50,532 bases of DNA from JBQTIU01 sp052387815 (GCA_052387815.1 JBQTIU010000004.1:1-50532); one strand, 5' to 3'; positions 32,881 through 41,167 are shown, numbered from the stretch's first letter. Numbers and translations are program-made. Notes: a model not told the origin generated them from the sequence alone.

Positions 32881-34008
32881 ATGCCCACGGTCTACAACTG
32901 GCAGATCGGCCGCGACATGGACTACCCCTACGAGGGGGCCCGCCCCGAGCGGCAGTTCGCGATGATTCTCGACACCAACAAGTGCATCGCCTGCCAGACC
33001 TGCACCGTCGCCTGCAAGACGACCTGGACCACTGGCCGCGGCCAGGAATCGATGTTCTGGAACAACGTCGAGACCAAGCCCTACGGCTATTATCCCCTGG
33101 GCTGGGACGTCAACATCCTGGACCGGCTCGGCGTCCAGGACATGAGCGACCCGGTCTATCGGGGCAAGACGCTGTTCGAGGCGGCTCCCGACGGCGAGAG
33201 CGTGCTCGGCTACCTGCCCGACGATCTCGACTATGCCCACCCCAACGTCGGCGAGGACGACGTGACCGGCCTCATGGCCCAAGGCGCGTTCCTCACCTCG
33301 CCCCACATGCAGTGGATGTTCTACCTGCCGCGCATCTGCAACCATTGCACCTATCCGGCTTGCCTCGCCGCCTGCCCGCGCCAGTCGATCTACAAGCGGC
33401 CCGAGGACGGCATCGTGCTCTTGGACCAGGCGCGCTGCCGCGGCTATCGCGAATGTGTCCGCGGCTGCCCCTACAAGAAGGTCTATTTCAACCCGCTGAC
33501 GCGCGTCTCCGAGAAGTGCATCGGCTGCTACCCGGCGGTGGAGAACAACCGCCAGACGCAGTGCACCATCACCTGCATCGGCAAGATCCGCCTGCAGGGC
33601 TTCATCACCACCCCCGAGGCGGCGCGCGAGGATAACCCGATGGACTACATCATCCACGTGGCCAAGATCGCCAAGCCGCTTTATCCGCAGTTCGGGCTCG
33701 AACCCAACACCTACTACATCCCGCCGGTGCACGTGCCGCCGCCCTACCTCTACCAGATGTTCGGCTGGGGCGTGGACCAGGCGATCGCCGACTACCGCAA
33801 GGCGAAGGACGACAAGAAGCTCATGGGCGCGCTGCTGCTGTTCGGCGCGACGCCGGAAATCATCCACAGCTACAAGCTGCAAGGCAACCATGCGGTCGGC
33901 TTCGACGAAAAGGGCGGCGAGATCGTGCGCGTGCCGCTCTCGGAGCCCGTCCACGTGCGCGCTCTCTACGACGATCGGCACCAGGCCTACCGGACCAACA
34001 TCACGTAG
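32881..34008 (+). CDS. Molybdoenzyme iron-sulfur subunit (NxrB/NarH-like)
   Basis: The 375-residue protein begins MPTVYNWQIGRDMDYPYEG, a start I associate with NxrB proteins of Nitrospira/anammox-type nitrite oxidoreductases, then shows four Fe-S motifs: C35-I-A-C38-Q-T-C41-T-V-A-C45; CNHCTYPACLAACP; C186-R-G-Y189-R-E-C192-V-R-G-C196-P; and CIGCYPAVENNRQTQCTITC. Tyr189 stands where the second Cys of a [4Fe-4S] site would be (Trp in NarH), so that cluster is probably [3Fe-4S]. No signal peptide: it should be co-exported with the Tat-targeted catalytic subunit. It passes electrons between the Mo subunit and the haem b subunit. 29 bases from the upstream gene, with GGAAAGGA as RBS. Confidence 0.9.
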   Translation: MPTVYNWQIGRDMDYPYEGARPERQFAMILDTNKCIACQTCTVACKTTWTTGRGQESMFWNNVETKPYGYYPLGWDVNILDRLGVQDMSDPVYRGKTLFEAAPDGESVLGYLPDDLDYAHPNVGEDDVTGLMAQGAFLTSPHMQWMFYLPRICNHCTYPACLAACPRQSIYKRPEDGIVLLDQARCRGYRECVRGCPYKKVYFNPLTRVSEKCIGCYPAVENNRQTQCTITCIGKIRLQGFITTPEAAREDNPMDYIIHVAKIAKPLYPQFGLEPNTYYIPPVHVPPPYLYQMFGWGVDQAIADYRKAKDDKKLMGALLLFGATPEIIHSYKLQGNHAVGFDEKGGEIVRVPLSEPVHVRALYDDRHQAYRTNIT

Positions 34009-34025
34009 AGCGGGCGAGCGTCGCC

Positions 34026-34880
34026 ATGCCGAAGATGATTCGTATCCTTGCCGTCGCCGGCGTGAGCGTTGCGGCGGTGCTGTCGGGTTCGGCGCTCGCG
34101 GCCGAGCCGGCGCTCAACGCCATACGCATTGCGGGCGCAGGCCCCATCCTGGGCGTCAATCTGCCGGAATGGAGCCAGGCGCCTCCGGCGGCGGTGCCGA
34201 TGGAGCCGCAGGAAGTCGCCGTGCCGACCAACCCCAACGCGGCGGTGAAGGAGCTGAAAGTGCGGGCGGCGCACAACGGGCAGTGGCTGGCGGTCCTCAT
34301 CGAGTGGCAGGACCCGACCAAGAGCGACCGCATCGTGGTGGACCGGTTCGGCGACCAGGTCGCGGTCGAATTCCCCATCAAGTACGACAAGGACGATCTG
34401 CCCAGCCCGACGATGGGGCAAGCCGGCGGCCGGGTGAACATCCTGCAATGGCGCGCCGCGTTCCAGCGCGACCTGGACGAGGGCGAGCCGACGGTTCGCG
34501 ATCTCTACCCCAACGCCGTGGTCGATCTCTATCCCGACCAGGTGCTGCGCGCCTCCGACGCGCGGCCCTACAGCGGCGCGCTCGGCGTCGACAACCCGAT
34601 CTCGCGGCCCAAGGAAAGCGCGGTCCTCGATCAGATGGCGGAAGGGTGGGGCACGATGACGGTCAAGCCGGATCAGCACGCCGACGGTCACGGCGTCTGG
34701 GACAACGGGACCTGGCGGGTGGTCATCACCCTTCCCATGGCGAGCGGAAGCGCCAATTCGCCGCTGTTCAGCCCCGGGGCCGAGACGGTGGCGGCATTCG
34801 CGGTGTGGGAAGGGGGCAACCGCGAAGTCGGCGCCCGCAAGGCGTGGTCCAACTGGGTCCCGCTGGGCTTGAGCAAGTGA
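34026..34880 (+). CDS. Molybdoenzyme haem b subunit (ethylbenzene-dehydrogenase gamma-like)
   Basis: The 284-residue protein has a Sec signal (IRILAVAGVSVAAVLSGSALAAE) and the haem-binding lipocalin-like domain of EbdC/DdhC/SerC/NxrC proteins. The likely axial haem ligands are Met130 in PSPTMGQAGGRVNILQWRA and Lys272 in EVGARKAWSNWVPLGL, the Met/Lys pair known for this subunit family. It would transfer electrons between the Fe-S subunit and a periplasmic cytochrome; no membrane anchor is seen, so the complex is probably soluble in the periplasm. Start ATG at 34026, 17 bases after the beta-subunit stop. Confidence 0.88.
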   Translation: MPKMIRILAVAGVSVAAVLSGSALAAEPALNAIRIAGAGPILGVNLPEWSQAPPAAVPMEPQEVAVPTNPNAAVKELKVRAAHNGQWLAVLIEWQDPTKSDRIVVDRFGDQVAVEFPIKYDKDDLPSPTMGQAGGRVNILQWRAAFQRDLDEGEPTVRDLYPNAVVDLYPDQVLRASDARPYSGALGVDNPISRPKESAVLDQMAEGWGTMTVKPDQHADGHGVWDNGTWRVVITLPMASGSANSPLFSPGAETVAAFAVWEGGNREVGARKAWSNWVPLGLSK

Positions 34881-34888
34881 GGGGACGG

Positions 34889-35638
34889 ATGCGGCGCCCG
34901 GTCATGGCCGCTTTTGCCGTTGACAGCGTGCTCGCTCGCGCGGCGGTGTTGCGCGCGCTGGCGCTCGGCTTCGCCTACCCCGCGCCCGGGCACGGCGCGC
35001 GCGTCCGGCGTGCCCTCGCCGATCTCAAGGAGATTTCCGGCGCGGGACGCATGAGCTGGCGCGTCAACGCCGCCCTCCTCACCGCCCGCCGCGCCTGGCG
35101 GGACGCCGCCGAGCCCGCTTTGGAGGGCCATTATGTGCGGCTGTTCCTCGGCAACCCGGCCTGCCCGCTCAACGAAACGGCCTATGGGGACGGCCGCAGG
35201 ATCGCGGGCCGGGCGGCCGAGCTCGCCGACATCGCCGGCTTCTACGAGGCCTTCGGCCTGCGCCTGTCCGCAACCGACCCCGACCTCCCCGACCATCTCG
35301 CGACCGAGCTCGAATTCTTGAGCCTGCTGCTCGTCAAGCTCGCGTATGCCGGGTGCAGCGGCTGGACCCAGCGCCGCCGGGCGAGCGCGCGAGCGGCGGC
35401 GTTCTTCCTCGACGATCACCTCGGGCGCTGGGTGCCTGCGTTCGCGGCCGGGCTCGCCGATCAGGCGGCGCCGTATCCCTACCGCGCGCTCGCCGCACTC
35501 CTCGCCACCGCGATCGAGGGCGAGTGCCGGTTCTTCCGCGTCCGGCCCCGGCCCGCCGCCGGTCGGCTCCCCGGCGACGAGCTGCAGGATGAGCCATTCG
35601 CCTGCCCGCGCCAAACCGGGGCGATCGGTCCGGTCTGA
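34889..35638 (+). CDS. TorD/NarJ-family molybdoenzyme chaperone
   Basis: The 249-residue, mostly helical protein fits the TorD/DmsD/NarJ-like chaperones (delta subunits of the Ebd/Ser/Ddh clusters): helix-rich, with VLRALALGFAYPAPG near the start, HYVRLFLGNPACPLNETAYGD (about 76-96) and LPDHLATELEFLSLLLVKLA (about 131-150). It should bind the Tat signal of the catalytic subunit and hold it for cofactor insertion before export. ATG at 34889 with GAGGGG upstream; gap of 8 bases to the haem subunit gene. The C-terminal ~25 residues are Pro/Arg-rich and probably unstructured. Last gene of the operon. Confidence 0.85.
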   Translation: MRRPVMAAFAVDSVLARAAVLRALALGFAYPAPGHGARVRRALADLKEISGAGRMSWRVNAALLTARRAWRDAAEPALEGHYVRLFLGNPACPLNETAYGDGRRIAGRAAELADIAGFYEAFGLRLSATDPDLPDHLATELEFLSLLLVKLAYAGCSGWTQRRRASARAAAFFLDDHLGRWVPAFAAGLADQAAPYPYRALAALLATAIEGECRFFRVRPRPAAGRLPGDELQDEPFACPRQTGAIGPV

Positions 35639-35810
35639 CGCGCAGACTTCGGACCGCCGGTGGCCGCGAGCCGGCCATACTCGGCTACCACGCTGTTGCG
35701 GAGGGCGATTACTTCGAAGGCCATTCTACGTGCCTCGGACGCTGTCGCAACGGTGGCGGCGGCCGAATACGGCCGGCGGCGGCCAGGATAGCGGCGGATG
35801 GCTGCTCCGG

Positions 35811-35945
35811 TCACGCCCGCGCCGCGCGATCCGTGGCCAAGCCCAGGCGAAACCTGGCCTGGGGAAAACGTGGACGAGGCTCGCGCTCGCCCTCGTTTAC
35901 CGCAGGCCCATCAACAGCAACGGTCTTCTCAAGATTCTCGGTCAT
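35811..35945 (-). CDS. Possible small protein (44 aa), unknown
   Basis: An ATG at 35945 on the minus strand follows a perfect GGAGG with an 8-base spacer, and encodes a polar 44-residue peptide starting MTENLEKTVAVDGPAVNEGE and ending in a basic tail. Its TGA overlaps a GTG (GTGA) that opens a second frame running to 35479, but that frame soon enters the antisense of the chaperone gene. The strong SD and the AT-rich, repeat-filled region upstream suggest real expression; the protein has no family I recognise. It may be a leader peptide or the start of a decayed gene. Confidence 0.4.
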   Translation of the reverse strand: MTENLEKTVAVDGPAVNEGEREPRPRFPQARFRLGLATDRAARA

Positions 35946-36045
35946 GAATAGGTCCTCCTTGGGCACTTCGATTAAGCCAATTCCGTGTCCAAGGAAATCG
36001 GGTCCGACTCATTGGGTCTTGGGCATCTCACATCAAACCGTTCGC

Positions 36046-36063
36046 ATATTGTTCCCACAATAT
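36046..36063. promoter_or_regulatory. Perfect inverted repeat, candidate operator
   Basis: ATATTGT-TCCC-ACAATAT is an exact 18-bp inverted repeat in the AT-rich part of the gap between the small minus-strand ORF and the marR-type gene. Its size suits a dimeric winged-helix repressor such as MarR, but the protein that binds is not known. Confidence 0.5.
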
Positions 36064-36090
36064 CGGTGCGGAACGAGCTTGTCAATTAAA

Positions 36091-36132
36091 CCATATATTG
36101 GGCATCGGCAATATCCGTGCCCCAAGATATGG
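36091..36132. promoter_or_regulatory. Long imperfect inverted repeat (hairpin or operator)
   Basis: The left arm CCATATATTGGGCA (36091-36104) matches the reverse complement of TGCCCCAAGATATGG (36118-36132) at 13 positions with one gap, and the loop contains CGG/CCG that can also pair. The TTGGGCA core recurs as direct repeats at 35959-35965, 36019-36025 and 36098-36104. The rest of 35639-36315 contains no other gene that I can support. Confidence 0.5.
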
Positions 36133-36205
36133 GGCGAAGGGGCCGGACGCCAGGGTGACGCGGATTGCGGACGCCCGCCCTCGGGCTCGGCCCGTCCCGC
36201 CCCAC

Positions 36206-36248
36206 TTGACGGCCAGCGCGGGGCGGGCGTAAATCATTAGTGTACGAA
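36206..36248 (+). promoter_or_regulatory. Candidate promoter and MarR-type operator for the marR-led operon
   Basis: TTGACG (36206-36211, 5 of 6 to -35) is followed after 17 bases by GTAAAT. Immediately downstream, TTAGTGTACGAA (36237-36248) is a near-palindrome (TTaGT-gt-ACgAA) in the start-site region, a typical position for autorepression by a MarR protein. Confidence 0.4.
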
Positions 36249-36315
36249 CAAATCCCCTACCCCGCATGCGGATAAAGCGCCCGCGGGGCAGGAAAGGCGA
36301 GCTCGGGCATAACCC

Positions 36316-36801
36316 ATGAAGACCGCGACCGTCCCCTTGCCGCCAGCCACCGATCCGGCGCCCGGCGGGGCAACGCCCAGCCCGGTCCCGGGCTATGTCC
36401 TCGGGGACCAGGTGGGCCATCTCATCCGGCGCGCCCACCAGCGCCATACGGCGATCTTCCAGGACCGGATCGGGGATGCGGAGCTCACCTGCACCCAGTT
36501 CGCCGCGCTGGTCAAAATCATGGATCTCGGCCAGGTGTCGCAGAACCGGCTCGGGCGCTTGACGGCGATGGACCCGGCGACCATCCAGGGCGTAATCCAG
36601 CGCTTGCAGGCGCGCGGGCTCATCGCCCGCCATGACGACCCCGCGGACCGGCGCTTGACGCGCCTGCGGCTCACCGCCCCCGGGCTCGCGCTGGCGCGCG
36701 CGGCCATCGCGCGGGCGCGGGCGGCGAGCGAAGCGACGCTCGCGCCCCTGGCGCCGGGCGAGCGCAAGACCTTCCTTGCGCTGCTGCGCAGGCTTGCCTA
36801 G
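36316..36801 (+). CDS. MarR-family transcriptional regulator
   Basis: The 161-residue protein has a MarR winged helix-turn-helix: QVGHLIRRAHQRHTAIFQDRI (dimer helix), TCTQFAALVKIMDLGQVSQNRLGRLTAMDPATIQGVIQRLQARGLI (recognition helix) and the wing HDDPADRRLTRLRLTAPG. It sits 11 bases before the large flavoprotein gene and is probably co-transcribed with it, so it most likely represses its own operon in response to an aromatic acid. NicR and BpsR, MarR regulators of nicotinate catabolism in Pseudomonas and Bordetella that respond to 6-hydroxynicotinate, are the closest functional analogy, but orthology cannot be settled here. Confidence 0.87.
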   Translation: MKTATVPLPPATDPAPGGATPSPVPGYVLGDQVGHLIRRAHQRHTAIFQDRIGDAELTCTQFAALVKIMDLGQVSQNRLGRLTAMDPATIQGVIQRLQARGLIARHDDPADRRLTRLRLTAPGLALARAAIARARAASEATLAPLAPGERKTFLALLRRLA

Positions 36802-36812
36802 GAGCGGCGCTC

Positions 36813-39800
36813 GTGAACGCCGGGAACGATGCCGCGCGTGAGGCTGAATTGACGCTCGGCCTCGGTTTCGCCGCCGCCGATCTCTACGAGCGCGACGGCC
36901 TGGTGCGCCTCGATCGGGCGTTCCTCGACCGGCTGCAGGCGGCCGATCCGGCGCTTAGTGCCCGCCTGCTCGAGGGCCGTGCCGCGCCCGAGGCCCTCTC
37001 GGCCAAGGACGAAGGCGACCTGCTGATCGAATTGGGCCCGCATTTCGAGGCCTTCCTCGGCGAGCTGTTCCATATCGAGGCCGAGCTCCGCGAGCTCGCC
37101 GCCCGCACCCACGCGCTCGACCCGATCTATGCCTGCAAGCGGCTGTTCGTCCAGCGCCGGGCGCTCAAGGCGTTCAAGGTGGACGAGGCGGCAGCGTTCG
37201 ACGGCGCGGGGCTGGCGGCCGCCCTCGAAAGGGCGATGGGCGAACCGTTGAGCGAGCTCGCCTTCGCCACCCATGTCATGGCCTGGCAGCAGGACGAGAA
37301 GGCGCAGGCAGCGGCGCTGGCGGCGGCGTTGCGCTACGCCGCTTGGGCGACTCTGAGCGCGGGCGGCCGGGCGAAGCACCGGGCGGGCATCCTGTTCAAG
37401 GCCCCGCGCAAGGTCGACCCGCTGCATCTCATCCCGGTCGAGACGGTGGAGATCGCGGGCGTGCGCATGCTGCGCCTGCCAGCGCACGACCGGCGAGCGC
37501 GAGACGGCTTCGCGCTCACCGATCCCGGCATGGACTTGGCCTCCGCCCTCGACCACATGCACTACTGCATCTTGTGCCACACCCAGGGCAAGGACTCCTG
37601 CTCCAAGGGCCTCAAGGACAAGCAGACCGGCGCCTTCCAGAAGACCGTGTTCGGCGTCAAGCTGGCCGGCTGCCCGCTCGACGTAAAAATCTCCGAGATG
37701 CACACCCTCAAGGCGCAAGGCTGCGCGCTCGGCGCCTTCGCGGTGATCGCGGTCGACAACCCGATGATGGCGGCCACCGGGCATCGCATCTGCAACGATT
37801 GCATGAAGGCCTGCATCTACCAGAAGCAGGAGCCGGTCGACGTTCCCCAGGCCGAGACGCGCATCTTGAAGGACGTGCTGGCGCTGCCGTGGGGATTCGA
37901 GATCTATGCGCTGGTGACGCGCTGGAACCCGCTCGATGTGCGCCGCCCGCTGCCCAAGCCCGAGTCGGGCTACAAGGTGCTCATCGTCGGCCTCGGGCCG
38001 GCCGGCTTCACGCTCGCCCACCATTTGATGAACGACGGCCATTGGGTGGTGGCCATCGACGGGCTCAAGATCGAGCCGCTGCCCGCCGCCTTGTCGGGGG
38101 TCACGCCGGCCGGTGCGCGGGTGCCGTTCCGGCCGATCCGGGACGCGGCCGAACTCGCGGACAATCTCGACGACCGGGTGATGGCGGGGTTCGGCGGGGT
38201 CGCCGAGTACGGCATCACGGTGCGGTGGAACAAGAATTTCCTGAAGGTCATCCGGCTGCTGCTCGAGCGGCGGCGCCAGTTCGCCATGTACGGCGGCGTG
38301 CGCTTCGGCGGCACGCTGACGCTCGCCGACGCCTTCGCGCTCGGCTTCGACCATGTCGCGCTGTGCGCCGGGGCCGGCAAGCCCACCCATGTCGCCATCC
38401 CCAACGGGCTGGCGCGCGGGGTGCGCATGGCCTCGGATTTCCTGATGGCGCTCCAGCTCACCGGCGCCGCCAAGACCGCCTCGCTCGCCAACCTCCAGCT
38501 TCGCCTGCCGATCGTGGTGGTGGGCGGGGGCCTGACCGCGATCGACGCGGCGAGCGAGTCGCTCGCCTACTACGCCCGCCAGGTGGAGAAGTTCCTGGCC
38601 CGCTACCAGACGCTGGCCGCCGAGCGCGGCGAGGCCGAGCTGCGGGTTGCGTGGACGGAGGAGGAAACCGAGACCGCCGAGGAGTTCTTCGCCCATGGCC
38701 GCGCGCTGGCCGCCGAGCGCCAGTCCGCCGCTGCGGCAGGCCGGGCGCCGCGCATCGCCGAGCTCCTCGAATCGTGGGGCGGGGCGACCATTGCCTATCG
38801 CCGCCGGCTGATCGACGCGCCGAGCTACACCTTGAACCACGAAGAGGTCGCCAAGGCGCTCGAAGAGGGCGTGCGCTTCGCCGAAGGCTTGACGCCGGTG
38901 GCGGTCGAGGTCGATCGCCACGGCCATGCGCGCGGGCTCAAGTGCACTCGCGAGCGCGACGGCGCCAGGGAAGAGGTGTCGCTGCCGGCCCGCGCCATCC
39001 TGGTCGCCGCCGGGACCCAGCCCAACACGGTGATGGCGCGCGAGGACCCGGCGCATTTCGAGCTCGACGGCGAATACTTCGCGGCCGTCGACCTCGAGGG
39101 GCGGCCGGTCAAGCCGGAGCCGGCTTCCGCCAAGCCGGCGCGCGCCGACGTGCTGATGTCGTTCGCCGCGGACGGCCGGGGGTCGAGCTTCTTCGGCGAC
39201 GTGCACCCGTCTTATTTCGGCAGCGTCGTCAAGGCGATGGGCGGCGTCAAGCAGGGCTATCCCGTGCTCTCGAAGGTGCTGGCCAGGCGCCCGCCCGCAG
39301 GCCCCAAGCCGGCCGAGCTCGTCGCCCGGCTCGACGACGAGCTGCGCGCCCAAATCCACGACGTGATCCGGCTCACCCCCACGATCGTCGAGGTGGTGGT
39401 GAAGGCGCCCCGCGCCGCCCGCGCCTTCCGGCCGGGCGAGTTCTATCGCCTGCAGAATTACGAGAGCCTGGCGCGACGCGAGGACGGCACGGTGCTCGCC
39501 ATGGAGGGGCTGGCGATGACCGGGGCCTGGGTCGACCGCGACCGCGGCCTCATATCGACCATCGTCCTCGAGATGGGCGGCTCGTCGGACCTGTGCGCCC
39601 TGTTGCGGCCGGGCGAGCCGGTGGTGTTGATGGGGCCGACCGGGACGGCGAGCGAGATCCCGGCCGGAGAGACGGTCGCCCTGGCCGGCGGCGGGCTCGG
39701 CAACGCGGTGCTGTTCTCGATCGGCGCCGCGTTGCGCGCGGCGGGCTCGCGGGTCCTCTACTTCGCCGGCTACAAGCGCCTGGCCGACCGCTACAAGGTG

Positions 39801-40322
39801 GCCGAGATCGAGGCCGCGGCCGACGTCGTGGTGTGGGCCTGCGACGAGCCGCCCGGCTTCGCGCCGCGCCGGCCGCAGGACAAGAGCTTGGTCGGCAACC
39901 TGGTCGAAGCGATGCTCGCCTATGGCGCCGGCAAGCTCGGCGATGCGCCGATCCCGCTCGCCACGGCCGACCGCCTGATGGCGATCGGCTCGGCGGCGAT
40001 GATGGCCGCGCTCGCCGCCGCGCGCCAGGGCGCGCTCGCCCCGTACTTGAAGCCCGGCCACCGCGCGCTGGCCTCCATCAACTCGCCGATGCAGTGCATG
40101 ATGAAGGAGATCTGCGCCCAGTGCCTGCAACCGCACCGCGACCCGGCGAGCGGGCGCGAGAGCGTGGTATTTTCGTGCTTCGGCCAGGACCAGGACATGG
40201 ACCGCGTCGACTTCGCGGCGCTCGGCGAGCGCCTGGGCCAGAACGCGGTGCAGGAGAAGCTGACCGCGCTGTGGATCGACCGCGCCTTGAAGCGGCTCGA
40301 CCTTCGCCGGGCGGCGGAATAG
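36813..40322 (+). CDS. Giant FAD oxidoreductase: GltD/NfnB-like half fused to PyrK/NfnA-like half
   Basis: The 1169-residue protein has an N-terminal region of unknown function (about 1-240), Fe-S cysteines C252, C255, C263 and C327/C330/C334 (CNDCMKAC) as in the N-terminal domain of GltD-type enzymes, a first Rossmann fold VLIVGLGPAGF (about 389-399), a second nucleotide fold IVVVGGGLTAID (about 569-580), then a ferredoxin-reductase-like module from about 830 (FRPGEFYRLQNYES, VVLMGPTGTASEIP, ETVALAGGGLGNAVL) ending in a PyrK-type [2Fe-2S] motif C1095, C1101, C1104 and C1122. The same two halves form the electron-bifurcating transhydrogenase NfnAB. It likely supplies electrons from NAD(P)H to partners in this operon. 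GTG start at 36813 with GGAG 8 bases upstream. Confidence 0.8.
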   Translation: MNAGNDAAREAELTLGLGFAAADLYERDGLVRLDRAFLDRLQAADPALSARLLEGRAAPEALSAKDEGDLLIELGPHFEAFLGELFHIEAELRELAARTHALDPIYACKRLFVQRRALKAFKVDEAAAFDGAGLAAALERAMGEPLSELAFATHVMAWQQDEKAQAAALAAALRYAAWATLSAGGRAKHRAGILFKAPRKVDPLHLIPVETVEIAGVRMLRLPAHDRRARDGFALTDPGMDLASALDHMHYCILCHTQGKDSCSKGLKDKQTGAFQKTVFGVKLAGCPLDVKISEMHTLKAQGCALGAFAVIAVDNPMMAATGHRICNDCMKACIYQKQEPVDVPQAETRILKDVLALPWGFEIYALVTRWNPLDVRRPLPKPESGYKVLIVGLGPAGFTLAHHLMNDGHWVVAIDGLKIEPLPAALSGVTPAGARVPFRPIRDAAELADNLDDRVMAGFGGVAEYGITVRWNKNFLKVIRLLLERRRQFAMYGGVRFGGTLTLADAFALGFDHVALCAGAGKPTHVAIPNGLARGVRMASDFLMALQLTGAAKTASLANLQLRLPIVVVGGGLTAIDAASESLAYYARQVEKFLARYQTLAAERGEAELRVAWTEEETETAEEFFAHGRALAAERQSAAAAGRAPRIAELLESWGGATIAYRRRLIDAPSYTLNHEEVAKALEEGVRFAEGLTPVAVEVDRHGHARGLKCTRERDGAREEVSLPARAILVAAGTQPNTVMAREDPAHFELDGEYFAAVDLEGRPVKPEPASAKPARADVLMSFAADGRGSSFFGDVHPSYFGSVVKAMGGVKQGYPVLSKVLARRPPAGPKPAELVARLDDELRAQIHDVIRLTPTIVEVVVKAPRAARAFRPGEFYRLQNYESLARREDGTVLAMEGLAMTGAWVDRDRGLISTIVLEMGGSSDLCALLRPGEPVVLMGPTGTASEIPAGETVALAGGGLGNAVLFSIGAALRAAGSRVLYFAGYKRLADRYKVAEIEAAADVVVWACDEPPGFAPRRPQDKSLVGNLVEAMLAYGAGKLGDAPIPLATADRLMAIGSAAMMAALAAARQGALAPYLKPGHRALASINSPMQCMMKEICAQCLQPHRDPASGRESVVFSCFGQDQDMDRVDFAALGERLGQNAVQEKLTALWIDRALKRLDLRRAAE

Positions 40323-40330
40323 GCGGGGGG

Positions 40331-41167
40331 ATGGGCAGCTATCTGAGGCCGGCCGAACTCGGGCATGCGTTGGCGGCGCTCGCCTCCGCGCCGCGGGCGA
40401 TCCTCGCCGGCGGCACCGATTACTACCCCGCGCGGGTCGGCAAGCCGAGCGATGAGGATGTGCTCGACATCACCGCGATCGCCGCGCTCGAGGGCATCGA
40501 GGAGCACGCCGAGGGCTGGCGGATCGCCGCCCTTGCGAGGTGGAGCGACCTCATCGCCCGGCCGCTGCCGCCGCTGTTCGACGGCCTCAAGCTGGCGGCG
40601 CGCGAGGTGGGCGGCGTGCAGATCCAGAACGCCGCCACCATCTGCGGCAATCTGTGCAACGCCTCGCCGGCCGCCGACGGGGTCCCCAACCTGTTGGCGC
40701 TCGACGCCGCGGTCGAGCTCGCCTCGCTCGCCGGCAGGCGCGTCGTGGGCGTCGCCGAGTTCATCGCCGGCAACCGGCGTACGACGCGCCGGCCCCACGA
40801 GCTGGTGACGGCGATCCTGATTCCGCGGCCGCGCCACCCCGCTCGCGCCACCTTCCTCAAGCTCGGTGCCCGCAAGTACCTGGTCATTTCCATCGTCATG
40901 GTCGCCGTCGCGATCGAGATCGCCGAGGCCCGCGTGGCGGCGGCGCGGATCGCGGTCGGCGCCTGCTCCGAGGTGGCGCGGCGCCTGCCCGGCCTCGAGG
41001 CGGCGGTGGTCGGCCGCCGTCTCGACGCCGAGCTGGCGCAGGCGGTCGGCGCGCCGCATCTCGGGGCCCTTTCGCCGATCGACGATCTGCGCGCCACCGC
41101 CGCCTACCGGCGCGATGCGACCCTCACCTTGCTGCGCCGCGCGCTCGCCGCGCTCGCCGGTCCATGA
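40331..41167 (+). CDS. Xanthine dehydrogenase-family FAD-binding subunit (CoxM-like)
   Basis: The 278-residue protein is the medium, FAD-binding subunit of a molybdenum hydroxylase. It has the FAD motif AILAGGTDYYP near the N terminus (family consensus AGGTDL), the second flavin-binding block VGGVQIQNAATICGNLCNASPAADGVPNLLALDA and the C-terminal CO-dehydrogenase flavoprotein domain (FLKLGARKYLVISIV, RIAVGACSEVARRLPGLE). It takes electrons from the [2Fe-2S] centres of the next gene product to NAD or another acceptor. The stop overlaps the next ATG (ATGA), so the subunits are translationally coupled. Confidence 0.9.
   Translation: MGSYLRPAELGHALAALASAPRAILAGGTDYYPARVGKPSDEDVLDITAIAALEGIEEHAEGWRIAALARWSDLIARPLPPLFDGLKLAAREVGGVQIQNAATICGNLCNASPAADGVPNLLALDAAVELASLAGRRVVGVAEFIAGNRRTTRRPHELVTAILIPRPRHPARATFLKLGARKYLVISIVMVAVAIEIAEARVAAARIAVGACSEVARRLPGLEAAVVGRRLDAELAQAVGAPHLGALSPIDDLRATAAYRRDATLTLLRRALAALAGP

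Noticed and set aside
35833..36240. Plus-strand open frame of 135 codons in the accessory gap.
   Set aside because: No ribosome site, it runs through the inverted repeats and AT-rich control region, and composition is unlike neighbours.
36798..40136. Minus-strand open frame of 1112 codons opposite the giant flavoprotein.
   Set aside because: The plus-strand frame carries clear Rossmann folds and Fe-S motifs; the antisense product is Arg/His/Ala-rich without domains.
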